Source of the DNA: Gammaproteobacteria bacterium
Lineage (GTDB): Bacteria > Pseudomonadota > Gammaproteobacteria > Burkholderiales > Burkholderiaceae_C
Direction of reading: 5' to 3'
Length of the DNA stretch: 64,000 nt
Assembly: GCA_018828125.1 (NCBI GenBank)
Contig: JAHJWB010000017.1
Coordinates: forward strand, 1-64,000
Under the pieces are notes generated by a model. The model had not been told where the DNA came from. It worked only from the letters and a program-made list of their open reading frames with translations, and did no database searches. Of this stretch, positions 1 through 8,711 are shown piece by piece. Within the stretch, counting starts at the first letter, position 1. Each line of letters starts with the position of its first letter. Made by a program: the position numbers and the translations under genes.

Positions 1-257
1 GTGCGCACGGCTTGTGCAGCCTGGGCACGCACTGCAGCGCGGTCAGCGGTAGAGGAGTACGTCGTCACACGCGAACCTGCGGGCTCGATGGAGCGGGTCT
101 GGGCGACGGTGGCAGCTTCAGCCTGCACTTCAGCACGGGTGCGGTTGGTTTCAAACTGGGTGGCAAACTGCGAAGCATCGGCTTCATCAGCGTGGGCGCC
201 AAAAGAAGCGAAAGCGGCAACAGCGGCGATGGAGAGGAAGCGGGCGGTGGTGTTCAT
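1..257 (-). CDS. Exported DUF4148-type small protein (3' end outside window)
   Basis: Reading leftwards from the ATG at 257, the frame stays open for 85 codons to the window edge, so the C-terminus is missing. Residues 1 to about 23 form a signal peptide (MNTTARF, then an Ala-rich core ending FGAHA before DEAD). The mature part has the NRTRAEVQAEA segment typical of DUF4148-like exported proteins of Burkholderiales, followed by EPAGSR and DRAAVRAQA. A Shine-Dalgarno-like AAGGA lies about 9 bases upstream. No function is known for the family. The opposite-strand frame over the same bases is a shadow. Confidence 0.75.
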   Translation of the reverse strand, partial: MNTTARFLSIAAVAAFASFGAHADEADASQFATQFETNRTRAEVQAEAATVAQTRSIEPAGSRVTTYSSTADRAAVRAQAAQAVR

Positions 258-725
258 GATGAAAAGTCCTTGAAGTTAAAAAGCGTCTCAAAAAAGCCGG
301 GTCAAAAACCATTCCTGAACCGGGTTCGGTGAGTCGCCTTGCGGGTTCGGCTCATCGATGGGTTGAACTGTACGCCGCTCGTGTTCAAAGAAAAACCACT
401 CAGTCGCAAACTAACTGTTCTGGTTTTGGAAACAATCAGGGATTCATAGGTCAGGGTTTACCCAATATTTTTGGGTAGCGAGGCATGAGGTGCAGCTTTT
501 TTTCGGGCCAATAGGGACAGTGGCCGGAATGGTCTTTTTTGGGCAATTTGGCGCAGGCAGCGTGAAAGATCGCCTGCCGAAGCGAAAGCATCACCCGAAC
601 CGCAGAAGGGTTTGAGCGGCTGTGACAGACGCCGTCTTGCTCCGTCGCTACACTTTTTTCGCTCAGCGGTGCCGTTGCGGCTATCGCTTTAATTTCTGCT
701 TTTCCCATCTATTGGTGCCCATCAC
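258..725. other. Non-coding interval, no recognisable gene
   Basis: These 468 bases between the divergent DUF4148 gene and yghU are visibly less GC-rich than their neighbours, as expected for a double promoter region. An 85-codon minus-strand frame (708 to 451) has no signal peptide, domain or convincing ribosome site and I do not call it a gene. I see no terminator, repeat copy or RNA gene. Confidence 0.5.
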
Positions 726-1631
726 ATGACCGATCCGATTCCCTACACCCCACCCGCAGTCTGGCAATGGAACAAAGAAAGCGGAGGCAAGTTCGCCAGC
801 ATCAACCGGCCCGTTGCCGGTGCCACACACGACAAGGAATTGCCCGTGGGAAGGCACCCGCTGCAGCTGTATTCGCTGGGCACGCCCAATGGCGTGAAAG
901 TGACGGTCATGCTCGAGGAATTGCTGGCGTTGGGCCACAGCGGCGCGGAGTACGACGCGTGGTTGATTCGGATCCACGAGGGTGAGCAGTTTGGCAGCGG
1001 GTTCGTTTCGGTCAATCCCAACTCCAAGATCCCGGCGCTACTGGACCGCAGTGATGCGGGCAACCCGGTGCGAGTGTTCGAGTCCGGCGCCATTCTGATG
1101 TATCTGGCAGAGAAGTTCGGCGCGCTGTTGCCCACCAGTGGTGCAGCGCGCGCAGAGTGCCTGTCGTGGCTCTTTTGGCAAATGGGCAGTGCGCCGTTTT
1201 TGGGTGGCGGGTTTGGCCACTTTTATGCCTATGCGCCCGAGAAATACGAATACCCGATCAACCGGTATGCGATGGAGGTCAAGCGCCAGTTGGACGTGCT
1301 CAACCAGCGGCTGGCTGTCAACGAGTTTTTGATTGGCGACGAGTACACGGTGGCGGACATTGCGATCTGGCCCTGGTATGGCTTGGTGGTCAAGGGCCAG
1401 GCGTATGACTCCGGCGAGTTTTTACAGGTGCACGAATACACGCATGTGGTGCGCTGGGCCGACCAGGTTGCCAAGCGCCCGGCGGTGCAGCGTGGGCGCA
1501 AGGTGAATCGTGTCACTGGCGACCTCGCCAGCCAGCTGCGCGAGCGTCATGAGGCCAGCGACTTTGAATCGAAGACGCAGGACAAGCTGGAAGCTGCTGC
1601 GTCGGCCTCTGCCTCCTCGCCCGCCCGATAA
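726..1631 (+). CDS. yghU: YghU-like glutathione S-transferase / disulfide-bond oxidoreductase
   Basis: The 301-residue protein is close to E. coli YghU (288 residues) from end to end: the N-terminal VWQWNKESGGKFASINRPV segment, the thioredoxin-fold part (about 45-130) with LYSLGTPNG at 49-56, whose Thr-Pro-Asn replaces a catalytic Cys or Ser, and NPNSKIPAL. The helical C-domain carries SWLFWQMGSAPFLGGGFGHF and GDEYTVADIAIWPW. YghU-type enzymes bind two glutathiones and act as disulfide reductases or peroxidases in the cytoplasm. A second GST gene follows 20 bases later, so the two are probably cotranscribed. Confidence 0.93.
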   Translation: MTDPIPYTPPAVWQWNKESGGKFASINRPVAGATHDKELPVGRHPLQLYSLGTPNGVKVTVMLEELLALGHSGAEYDAWLIRIHEGEQFGSGFVSVNPNSKIPALLDRSDAGNPVRVFESGAILMYLAEKFGALLPTSGAARAECLSWLFWQMGSAPFLGGGFGHFYAYAPEKYEYPINRYAMEVKRQLDVLNQRLAVNEFLIGDEYTVADIAIWPWYGLVVKGQAYDSGEFLQVHEYTHVVRWADQVAKRPAVQRGRKVNRVTGDLASQLRERHEASDFESKTQDKLEAAASASASSPAR

Positions 1632-1651
1632 CTGCTTTGCAGGACGCATCC

Positions 1652-2284
1652 ATGATCACCCTCTACGACTGCGCCACCGCGCCCAGCCCCCGCCGTGCGC
1701 GCATCCTGCTGGCGGAAAAAGGCGTGGCCCACGACACGGTGCAGGTGGACCTGCGCAGCGGCGAGCAACTGGGCGATGCCTACCGCCAGATCAACCCGCA
1801 ATGCACCGTGCCGGCGCTGCGCACGGAAGACGGTTTGCTGCTGACCGACAACGCGGCCATTGCGGCGTATGTGGAAGCGCGTTACCCCAGCCCACCACTG
1901 CTGGGCGAGACGCCTGCCGAGAAGGCCGAGATTGCGAGCTGGAACTGGCGCGTGGAGTTTGAAGGCCTGTTGGCCATCGCAGAAGCGCTGCGCAACAGCG
2001 CACCCGCCATGGCCAACCGGGCGCTGCCGGGTGCGGTGGACTACCCGCAGATTCCCGCCCTGGCCGAGCGCGGGTTGTTGCGCGTAGGGCAATTCTTCCA
2101 CTTGCTCAACGACCGCCTGGCGACCCGCGAGTTCATGGCCGCAGACCGATTCAGCGTAGCCGACATCACGGCCGTGGTGGCCGTGGACTTTGCGCGGGTG
2201 GTCAAGCACAAGCCGGGCGAACAGCACCCGCACCTGCTGCGCTGGCGCGCGGCCATGGCGACGCGGCCCTCAATGTCGCTGTAG
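1652..2284 (+). CDS. Glutathione S-transferase family protein
   Basis: This 210-residue protein has a GST N-terminal thioredoxin fold (about 1-78: SPRRARILLAEKG, then NPQCTVPALRTEDG and LTDNAAIAAYVE) and a helical C-domain (about 90-205) with FMAADRFSVADITAVV. The putative catalytic position is a Ser or Cys near residues 7-10 (YDCATAPS); which one acts cannot be told from sequence. The ATG at 1652 is chosen over an in-frame TTG at 1637 because AGGA at 1641-1644 is well placed for it. It lies 20 bases after yghU. The substrate is unknown. Confidence 0.88.
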   Translation: MITLYDCATAPSPRRARILLAEKGVAHDTVQVDLRSGEQLGDAYRQINPQCTVPALRTEDGLLLTDNAAIAAYVEARYPSPPLLGETPAEKAEIASWNWRVEFEGLLAIAEALRNSAPAMANRALPGAVDYPQIPALAERGLLRVGQFFHLLNDRLATREFMAADRFSVADITAVVAVDFARVVKHKPGEQHPHLLRWRAAMATRPSMSL

Positions 2285-2305
2285 GGGCATGCGCTGCAAT
2301 GGGGG

Positions 2306-2342
2306 GATGCAAGGATTGCGCATCCGGCCCGTTCCTTGCATC
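2306..2342. promoter_or_regulatory. Perfect 10-base inverted repeat before the LysR gene
   Basis: GATGCAAGGA at 2306-2315 is exactly complementary to TCCTTGCATC at 2333-2342, with a 17-base loop. It lies 22 bases after the GST stop and 63 bases before the LysR start. No T-run follows, so it is not a classical intrinsic terminator. It may be a stem-loop at the end of the GST transcript or an operator for the downstream regulator. Confidence 0.5.
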
Positions 2343-2405
2343 TTTGGAGCCTGTCCAAGCTCTTCTTTGGGACCCCCAAAAAGACAGTCAACAGGTTCTT
2401 TGCCC

Positions 2406-3332
2406 ATGCGCCTTCGCCACATAGAAGTTTTCAATGCCGTCATGCTCACCGGGAGTGTGAGTGCAGCGGCCCGCCTCATCAACGTCACCCAGCCTGCTGT
2501 CAGCCGCATCCTGGCCCATGCTGAGCTACAGCTCGGGTTTCCGCTGTTTCATCGGCTCAAGGGCAAGCTGGTGCCCACCACCGAGGCCCAGACGTTGTAC
2601 CCGCACATCGAGCGCCTTTTTACCCAGCTCGACGATGTACAGCGTCTGGCCAACAGCCTCAAGAGCGACCAGCGCGAGGGCGAGTTGCACATCCTCAGCG
2701 TGCTGGCGCTGAGCTACGAGGTGCTCCCGCGCGCGCTGCGGTTCTTTCGGCAGAAACACCCGGATGTGAAGGTCACGATCGACGCCTTGCATTCGCCACA
2801 AATCGTGTCAGCCCTGGTGCTGCAGGAGGCGGATGTGGGCTTTGTGTTCAGCTCCATCGCCCACCCCGCGCTCACACAAGAGCACCTGGCCGATGGGCGC
2901 ATGGTGTGTGTGGCGCCCAAAGGCATGCTGGGCGCTGCGCTGGTGCAGGCCGGGGTGGTGCACCTGGCCGATCTGGCAGACACACCCGTGGTGCGGCTCG
3001 ACGTGCGTGACCCCATTGGTACGGTGGTCAACCATGCCTGCCGCGAGGCGGGCGTGGGTCTGCAGACGGCGTTCACAGTACAGACCTACCACGCCGCCCT
3101 CGCCCTGGCCCACCACGGCCTGGCGGTGGCGGTGGTAGATGCCTGCACGGCTGCATCGGCCAACCGTGCCGTGGTGGATGTGCTGGCGTTGGCGCCGCAT
3201 ATTTCGGTGCCGATCAAGTCACTGCGCACGGTCAACCGGCCCAGCTCGCTACTGGCCAGTGCCATGACACGTTGCATGCACCAGGCGGTGGTGGAGACGC
3301 TGGAGTCCGTGGGCTTGAGCGATACCGCGTAG
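2406..3332 (+). CDS. LysR-type transcriptional regulator
   Basis: The 308-residue protein has an N-terminal winged helix-turn-helix at about 1-60 (MRLRHIEVFNAVMLTGSVSA, then NVTQPAVSRIL) followed by a LysR effector-binding domain to about 295. The opening resembles regulators of opine or amino-acid uptake such as the OccR/NocR group, but the inducer cannot be read from sequence. The ATG at 2406 is chosen because it gives the canonical LysR start; the frame is open further upstream. It converges on the DadA-like gene, and the neighbouring acidic-amino-acid receptors and racemase suggest this cluster is its target. Confidence 0.92.
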   Translation: MRLRHIEVFNAVMLTGSVSAAARLINVTQPAVSRILAHAELQLGFPLFHRLKGKLVPTTEAQTLYPHIERLFTQLDDVQRLANSLKSDQREGELHILSVLALSYEVLPRALRFFRQKHPDVKVTIDALHSPQIVSALVLQEADVGFVFSSIAHPALTQEHLADGRMVCVAPKGMLGAALVQAGVVHLADLADTPVVRLDVRDPIGTVVNHACREAGVGLQTAFTVQTYHAALALAHHGLAVAVVDACTAASANRAVVDVLALAPHISVPIKSLRTVNRPSSLLASAMTRCMHQAVVETLESVGLSDTA

Positions 3333-3364
3333 CCGAGGGGCGCCCGCATTGGCGCTGGGCCTTG

Positions 3365-3394
3365 GATGCGATGCGGATGCGGATGCGGATGGGG
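3365..3394. repeat. Short ATGCGG tandem hexamer
   Basis: About four copies of a six-base unit (ATGCGG and close variants) lie between the convergent LysR and oxidase genes. The array is too short and intergenic to assign a role. Such hexamers can vary in copy number between strains. Confidence 0.5.
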
Positions 3395-3396
3395 CG

Positions 3397-4611
3397 TCAG
3401 GCAGGCGCCAGAAGCTCCGCGATCTGCGCGGCGGTACCAAACGCCAGCGTAAACCCCAGCGCCCCGTGGCCGGTGTTCAGCAGCAGGTTGGTGGGGGCAT
3501 CACGGTGTCGCCCCACCAGCGGAACTCCGGTGGGGGTGGCAGGGCGCATGCCGGTCCAGGGATGCACATGGTCGAAATCACTGCACTCCGGAAACAGCGC
3601 TCGGGTGGCGCTGCACAGGCTTTGAATGCGGGCAGGGGGAATGCGGACATTGTTGCCCACCAGCTCGGCCATGCCTGCCACACGCAGGCGGCGGCCAATG
3701 CGTGCAAAAACAACCTTGCGCGCCGCATCAGTGACATTGACGCGGGGTGAGGCACCCGGCGTATCGACCGTGTCCAGGGTGATGCTGTATCCCTTGAGCG
3801 GATAGATCGGCAGACGCACCCCCAGTGTCTTCGCCGCAGGGTGGCTGGCGCTGCCCAATGCCAGAACAAACTGCTCTGCTTTGACGATGCCTGCGCTGGT
3901 CTGCACTGCCGCAATGTGCGGGCCCTGGCGCACAAAACCGGTCACCTTGGTCCCGGTCATGAATCGCACCCCGCGCGCCGCCAGCAGCGCCTGCAGGCCC
4001 CTGCAGACTTGGAGGCAGTCGGCCGCACATTCGCTGGGGGTGAAGACAGCGCCCGCGATGTGGCTCTGGTAGTGCTGCAGCGCGGGCTCGATGTCGACGC
4101 AACGTTGCGCAGTGACCACCTGCTGGTGGCTACCCCAGGCCTGCTGCACGTCCACCTGCCGCTGCGCTGCCGCCAGCGCGGCGCGCGTGTTGTACAGCAC
4201 CAGTTTGCCGGTACTTGAAAAGTCGCAGTCGATCTGCTCGGCCTTCAGCATGGCTTCCAGCCGGTGGCGGCTGAGCGCAGCCAGCGCCAGCAGTCGCGCG
4301 GTGCTTTCCTCCGATGTGCGCCGGTTGCATGCGCGCAAAAATTCAAGCCCCCAGCGCCACTGGTGGGTGTCCCACTGCGGCCGCAGTTTGAGCGGTGAAT
4401 GGGGCGACAGCAGCAGTTTGGGCAGTTGGCGCCAGATGCTGGCGTCCGCCAGGGGTTGCACATAGCTGTAGCTCAGCTGCGCGCCGTTGCCGCCGCTGGC
4501 ACCCGCGCCGGCTTGGGCTTGATCGATTACGGTGACCTGCAAGCCACGCTGCTGGAGTTCGTACGCGGTGGCCAGGCCCACGATGCCTGCGCCGAGGACA
4601 CATACCTGCAT
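3397..4611 (-). CDS. dadA: D-amino-acid dehydrogenase-like FAD oxidoreductase (DAO family)
   Basis: The 404-residue protein starts with a Rossmann FAD motif, VCVLGAGIVGLATAYEL, and ends with GMRPATPTGVPLVGRH and a GHGALGFTLA segment, the usual architecture of the DadA small subunit (about 410-430 residues). DadA oxidises D-amino acids to 2-oxo acids and passes electrons to the quinone pool. The gene is transcribed alone, convergent with the LysR gene and divergent from an acidic-amino-acid receptor and an Asp/Glu racemase, so D-glutamate, D-aspartate or a related compound is a reasonable guess. The symbol is by family resemblance only. Confidence 0.85.
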   Translation of the reverse strand: MQVCVLGAGIVGLATAYELQQRGLQVTVIDQAQAGAGASGGNGAQLSYSYVQPLADASIWRQLPKLLLSPHSPLKLRPQWDTHQWRWGLEFLRACNRRTSEESTARLLALAALSRHRLEAMLKAEQIDCDFSSTGKLVLYNTRAALAAAQRQVDVQQAWGSHQQVVTAQRCVDIEPALQHYQSHIAGAVFTPSECAADCLQVCRGLQALLAARGVRFMTGTKVTGFVRQGPHIAAVQTSAGIVKAEQFVLALGSASHPAAKTLGVRLPIYPLKGYSITLDTVDTPGASPRVNVTDAARKVVFARIGRRLRVAGMAELVGNNVRIPPARIQSLCSATRALFPECSDFDHVHPWTGMRPATPTGVPLVGRHRDAPTNLLLNTGHGALGFTLAFGTAAQIAELLAPA

Positions 4612-4930
4612 CTTGTGTGTTCTACGTTGTTGGTTGACTGAAAGTCAATGTAGGGTGCGGGCAGACCTTTGAACAATGCCAATGCCGCGGGCGCCCATGC
4701 CGGGAAGTTATGTGCCTGCACCACCGGGATGCGTTCTGATGTGGAGCTGGCGCGCACGGTGCGAGAAATGGCACTTGGATGGTGCGGCGGTGTGCACCCC
4801 TTTGGCGGCATAACTTTTCGTCATGACCTACCCGTGCAAATGAATTGTTCAACTGCAGCGCGAATTTTTACAGTGGCCCTGCGTTCCGATTTTTTCATTC
4901 ATCAGCCTGCTTATTCGCAAAGGGATTCCC
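4612..4930. other. Divergent promoter region of the oxidase and receptor genes
   Basis: These 319 bases hold no gene. They contain the dyad at 4634-4648 next to the oxidase start and, at the other end, an AAAGGGA ribosome site just before the receptor ATG. The stretch near 4800-4900 is relatively AT-rich and probably holds the receptor promoter. Confidence 0.5.
4634..4648. promoter_or_regulatory. LysR-type operator candidate (T-N11-A dyad)
   Basis: TTGACT, three bases, AGTCAA is a perfect dyad whose inner part fits the T-N11-A pattern of LysR regulators. It sits 23-37 bases upstream of the oxidase ATG on the minus strand. The LysR gene at the other side of the oxidase is the obvious candidate to bind it. 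Binding is inferred, not shown. Confidence 0.5.
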
Positions 4931-5821
4931 ATGAAGCTCTCCGCCGTTACCTCCGCCGCCATTGTGGCCACCGGCCTGCTGGCCAGCACCGTGGTCAGCG
5001 CCGATACCCTCAAGAAGGTTGCCGAGTCGGGCAAGATCACTTTGGCTTACCGCGAGTCGTCTGTGCCCTTCAGCTACCTGTCGGGCCCCGGTGCTCCGGT
5101 GGGTTTTGCAGTAGATATTTCTAACGCGGTGGTGGATGCCGTCAAGAAGCGTGTGAACAACCCTGCCCTCAAGGTCGAACTGCAGGCGGTGACGTCGCAA
5201 AACCGCATTCCCCTGTTGACCAACGGCACCATCGACCTGGAGTGCGGTTCCACCACCAACAACACGGCGCGGGGCAAGGATGTGCAGTTTGCCATCAACT
5301 ACTTCTACACCAGCACGCGCCTGCTCACCAAGAAGACATCGGGCGTCAAGAACTACGCCGACCTGGCCAAGAAGAAGGTGGCCAGCACGTCTGGCACCAC
5401 CAATGCGCAGGTGATCCGCAAGTACAACCGCGACCAGAACCTGGACATGGACATCGTGCTGGGCAAGGACCATGACGACTCCGTGTTGCTGGTGGAAACG
5501 GGGCGCGCGGAAGCGTTTGCGATGGATGACATCCTGCTGTTCGGCCTGATGGGAAACCAGCGCAACCCGGCCGACTGGACGGTGGTGGGCGATTCGCTGC
5601 AGGTGGAGCCCTATGCCTGCATGCTTCGCAAGGACGACCCGCAGTTCCAGGCGCTGGTCAACGGCGTGATCGGCGGGATGATGAAGTCCGGCGAGTTTGA
5701 AAAGCTCTACACCAAATGGTTCATGTCGCCCGTGCCGCCGCGCAACCAGAACCTGAACCTTGCCATGAGCAAGGAGCTGCGCGAGAACCTGGTGGCTCAA
5801 AGCGACAAGCCCGCCCAGTAA
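4931..5821 (+). CDS. Acidic amino acid ABC transporter substrate-binding protein (GltI-like)
   Basis: The 296-residue protein has a signal peptide (about 1-24, ending VVSA before DTLKKV) and a solute-binding family 3 domain: GKITLAYRESSVPFSYL, VGFAVDISNAVVDAV, DLECGSTTNN, KKVASTSGTTNAQVI, then EAFAMDDILL. These segments match the GltI/AatJ glutamate-aspartate receptors. No permease or ATPase gene lies nearby, so it must share a transporter encoded elsewhere or serve as a sensor. Twelve bases separate it from the racemase, so the two are probably cotranscribed. Confidence 0.9.
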   Translation: MKLSAVTSAAIVATGLLASTVVSADTLKKVAESGKITLAYRESSVPFSYLSGPGAPVGFAVDISNAVVDAVKKRVNNPALKVELQAVTSQNRIPLLTNGTIDLECGSTTNNTARGKDVQFAINYFYTSTRLLTKKTSGVKNYADLAKKKVASTSGTTNAQVIRKYNRDQNLDMDIVLGKDHDDSVLLVETGRAEAFAMDDILLFGLMGNQRNPADWTVVGDSLQVEPYACMLRKDDPQFQALVNGVIGGMMKSGEFEKLYTKWFMSPVPPRNQNLNLAMSKELRENLVAQSDKPAQ

Positions 5822-5833
5822 GCCGGAGCGCGC

Positions 5834-6610
5834 ATGTCTTTTGTGTCCGCAAGCCACACACCCGCGCCGCAGGTGGTGGGCATTTTGGGCGGGATGGGCC
5901 CCGCCGCCGGGGCTGACTTTGTGCGCCTGTTTGTGCAGGCGTGTACCGACCGCATGGAGGTGCTGGGCATTCCGGTGCACGACCAGGCCTACCCCGAGCA
6001 TTGGCTGGCGCAGGTGCCCATACCCGACCGCACGGCCGCGCTGAACGACACGCGCCCCGGCGCGCACCAGCCTGCAGACCCCATGCTGCAGGCCACCGGG
6101 CGGCTGGCGGCGCTGGGTGCCCGCGTGGTGGCGATTGCCTGCAACACGGCCCACGCGTGGCACGGCATCCTGCAGCAGCGATTTCCGCAGATGGTGGTCT
6201 TGCACGGCGTGCAGGAGGTGGTGGCCGAGCTGTCGGCGCGCAAGGTGCGGGGCGTGGGCCTGCTGGCGACGCGCGGCGCCTACGACGCGGGCCTGTACCA
6301 GAGTGAGCTGGAGCGTGCGCGCATCGAGTGTTTTGTGCCCGAGGATCGCGAACGGGAGCAACTCATGCAGGGCATTTACGACGGTGTGAAGGCGGGCAAC
6401 TACCCGCTGGCTCGGCAGCGCTTTGAGGCCGTTGCGATTGCGCTGCAGGAGCGCTACGGCGTGTCCACGCTGATCATGGGATGCACCGAGATTCCACTCG
6501 CGCTGGCGGAGCATCCGCGGCTGGAAGGGCTTTCTTTGGTGAATCCCTCGGTGGTGCTGGCCTCGGCACTGGCCCGGCATGCCTACTGGCACGCCCATTC
6601 CGCGCACTGA
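5834..6610 (+). CDS. Aspartate/glutamate racemase family protein
   Basis: The 258-residue protein opens with VVGILGGMGPAAGADF and carries the two catalytic cysteine segments of the family, AIACNTAHAW and IMGCTEIPLAL. Such enzymes interconvert L and D forms of Asp or Glu without a cofactor. It lies between two acidic-amino-acid receptors and opposite the D-amino-acid dehydrogenase, so uptake, racemisation and oxidation may form one pathway. Whether Asp, Glu or a hydantoin-type substrate is used cannot be decided from sequence. Confidence 0.88.
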   Translation: MSFVSASHTPAPQVVGILGGMGPAAGADFVRLFVQACTDRMEVLGIPVHDQAYPEHWLAQVPIPDRTAALNDTRPGAHQPADPMLQATGRLAALGARVVAIACNTAHAWHGILQQRFPQMVVLHGVQEVVAELSARKVRGVGLLATRGAYDAGLYQSELERARIECFVPEDREREQLMQGIYDGVKAGNYPLARQRFEAVAIALQERYGVSTLIMGCTEIPLALAEHPRLEGLSLVNPSVVLASALARHAYWHAHSAH

Positions 6611-6715
6611 ACTTGCGCATTGCCGGCAGCTGGGCGCACTGCGGCAGCTTCCTTTTTCTCGCCACGGCATCCAGTCCTCCTGGGTGTGGCGACTTCCTGA
6701 ATGAAGGTGAAAGCC

Positions 6716-7684
6716 ATGACAGTTGCGACGGTCGGAAAGAGGCTGGGTGTGCGTATGGGCATGAGCGCTGCCGTGCTTGTGTTCGCTTTCTGCGCAGTCG
6801 GTGGGGACAGCGCGCTGGCCCAGTCGGCTGTGCCGTCGCAATCGGTGCCGTCTTCACCGTCCCCGGGCACCACGCTGCAGCGCGTCCAGGCCAGCGGCGT
6901 GGTGGTCATCGGTCACCGCGAATCGTCCCTGCCAATGTCGTATGTGGCCAACGGAACCCCCATGGGCTACAGCGTGGACGTCTGCCTGCAGATTGCGCAA
7001 GCATTGGGGCGCCACTTGAAGCTGCGCGAGACCAAGGTGACCTACCGCCTGGTTACGTCCAGCAGCCGCTTTGACGCGATTGAGAAAGGCGAGGTGGACC
7101 TGGAATGTGGCTCCACCACCAACACCGCAGCGCGCCGTGAGCGCGTGGCATTCACCATTGCGCATTTCATTGCCTCGTCGCGCATCGTGGTGCAGAGCGA
7201 CAAGCCGTATTCCCGCATCGAAGACCTGGACGGAAAGACACTGGCATCCACCGCGGGCACCACCAACATTGACTCGCTGGCGCGCGAGGCGGCCACCAAG
7301 TCGGTGCGCGTTCGCATCGAGCCCGCAAGAGACCACGCCGAAGGCTTTGGCTGGGTGGTGAGCGGCAAAGTAGAGGGCTTTGCGATGGACGATGTGCTGC
7401 TCTACGGACTGCGCGCCAGCCACGGCAAACCGCAGGACCTGAAGGTCATCGGAAAACCCATGACCATCGAGCCCTATGCGGTGGCGTTTGAGCGCCACAA
7501 CCCCGAACTGAAGGCCGTGGTGGATGCCGAGCTGCGCCGCCTGATCCAGACCCGCGAGCTGCACCGGCTGTACGACAAGTGGTTCACGCAGCCCATTCCG
7601 CCGCAGGGCATCAACCTGGGCATGCGCATGCCGCACCTGCTGGTGGATTCGCTCAAGTACCCCTCGGACTATGTACCGCAGTAG
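6716..7684 (+). CDS. Second acidic amino acid periplasmic binding protein, paralogue
   Basis: About 322 residues: a signal peptide ending near SALAQ, a Ser/Pro-rich linker (SAVPSQSVPSSPSPG), then a family 3 binding domain clearly paralogous to the receptor at 4931, with VVVIGHRESSLPMSY, DLECGSTTN, LASTAGTTNIDSL and EGFAMDDVLLYG. The ATG at 6716 is chosen because AAGGTGA ends five bases before it; an in-frame ATG at 6701 lacks such a site. Again no transporter genes adjoin. About 105 bases separate it from the racemase, so it may have its own promoter. Confidence 0.88.
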   Translation: MTVATVGKRLGVRMGMSAAVLVFAFCAVGGDSALAQSAVPSQSVPSSPSPGTTLQRVQASGVVVIGHRESSLPMSYVANGTPMGYSVDVCLQIAQALGRHLKLRETKVTYRLVTSSSRFDAIEKGEVDLECGSTTNTAARRERVAFTIAHFIASSRIVVQSDKPYSRIEDLDGKTLASTAGTTNIDSLAREAATKSVRVRIEPARDHAEGFGWVVSGKVEGFAMDDVLLYGLRASHGKPQDLKVIGKPMTIEPYAVAFERHNPELKAVVDAELRRLIQTRELHRLYDKWFTQPIPPQGINLGMRMPHLLVDSLKYPSDYVPQ

Positions 7685-7708
7685 GCCCGGTGGCGCGCGG
7701 CTGAGCTT

Positions 7709-8599
7709 TCAACGCCAGGCCGTAGCCACTAGCTGGCTGTAGTGCACGCCTTTGCGCCCCAGCAATTGCTCGAAAACCGCAGGGTTGCCCACGTTGTCGC
7801 TGCCCAGCATGCTCAGGGTTTCGGTGCACCAGGGAACGCCGGGCACGGCGTCGCCCAGGCGGGCGCTCAGCTGTGTCAACGGGTCAGGCAGGCGCAGCAC
7901 ATGGGCGGGGCGGCTGCCCAGTTGCTGGCGCAGGCTGGCGATGAACGCGCTCATGGTCAATGCCTCGGGGCCTGCGCATTCGATGATTCCTTGGGTCTCT
8001 GTCGACGGGCCCAGCAGGGCGACGATGGCCGCTGCAAGGTCGTGCACCGACACCGGTTGCACCCGCGCAGTGAGCATCGGGCCGGGGAACAACGCGACCG
8101 GCAGGCGCGCCAGGGTCATGAACAGCGCGCTGCTGTCACCGCCTTTGCCGAACACCACGCTGGGTCGCAGCACGGCAGCGCTCAAGGCGCCTTTCGCAGC
8201 CAGCCCCAGCAGGTGCGCATCGGCCGCGCGTTTGGTGCTGGCGTAGCGGGTGCTGCTGCCCTCAATGCCCAGTGCCGAGAGGTGCACCACGCGCTTGACG
8301 CCCGCCTGGGCGCAGGCGGTGAACAGGGCGGTCGGCGTGTGCTGGTGCACCGCATCGATGGGCCGCGCGCTGCTGTCGCGCAATACGCCCACGGCGTTGA
8401 CCACGGCGTCGACGCCCTCTAGGCGCGGCAACCACAGGTCGGGCGTGGTGTCGCGTGCAAAGTCCATGGGCACTTGCCCCGGGAGCACTGTGCGGTGCCG
8501 GGGTGACACGCCGCCGCGCACGGTGTGCCCCGCGCGGGTCAGGGCAGCGGCCACCGTGTGGCCCACGAACCCGGTGGAGCCGGTCAACAGGATGTTCAT
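7709..8599 (-). CDS. NAD(P)-binding atypical SDR protein (NDUFA9-like)
   Basis: The 296-residue protein begins MNILLTGSTGFVGHTVAAAL, a Rossmann GxxGxxG motif, and has VVHLSALG and YASTKRAAD where SDR enzymes place the catalytic Ser and Tyr-x-x-x-Lys. It fits the atypical SDR group related to complex I subunit NDUFA9 and nucleoside-diphosphate-sugar epimerases. The start at 8599 is chosen for the immediate Rossmann strand; GAGGC lies about 10 bases upstream. The substrate is not identifiable. Confidence 0.85.
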   Translation of the reverse strand: MNILLTGSTGFVGHTVAAALTRAGHTVRGGVSPRHRTVLPGQVPMDFARDTTPDLWLPRLEGVDAVVNAVGVLRDSSARPIDAVHQHTPTALFTACAQAGVKRVVHLSALGIEGSSTRYASTKRAADAHLLGLAAKGALSAAVLRPSVVFGKGGDSSALFMTLARLPVALFPGPMLTARVQPVSVHDLAAAIVALLGPSTETQGIIECAGPEALTMSAFIASLRQQLGSRPAHVLRLPDPLTQLSARLGDAVPGVPWCTETLSMLGSDNVGNPAVFEQLLGRKGVHYSQLVATAWR

Positions 8600-8711
8600 G
8601 CGCAATGCCTCGTGCAAACGGGATGGACTTTTCGCTGGGGCTGGCACGGGGGGCTGCTGCGGGTGTCCGCTGGCCTGTGATGTGCCGTGCCTTTTGCAAG
8701 AATTTATAGTG

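Noticed and set aside
451-708. 85-codon minus-strand frame in the left intergenic region
   Set aside because: No ribosome site, signal or family resemblance.
4895-6841. A 648-codon minus-strand open frame opposite the receptor and racemase genes
   Set aside because: His/Arg/Gln-rich composition without domains; it is the GC-driven mirror of two well-recognised plus-strand genes.
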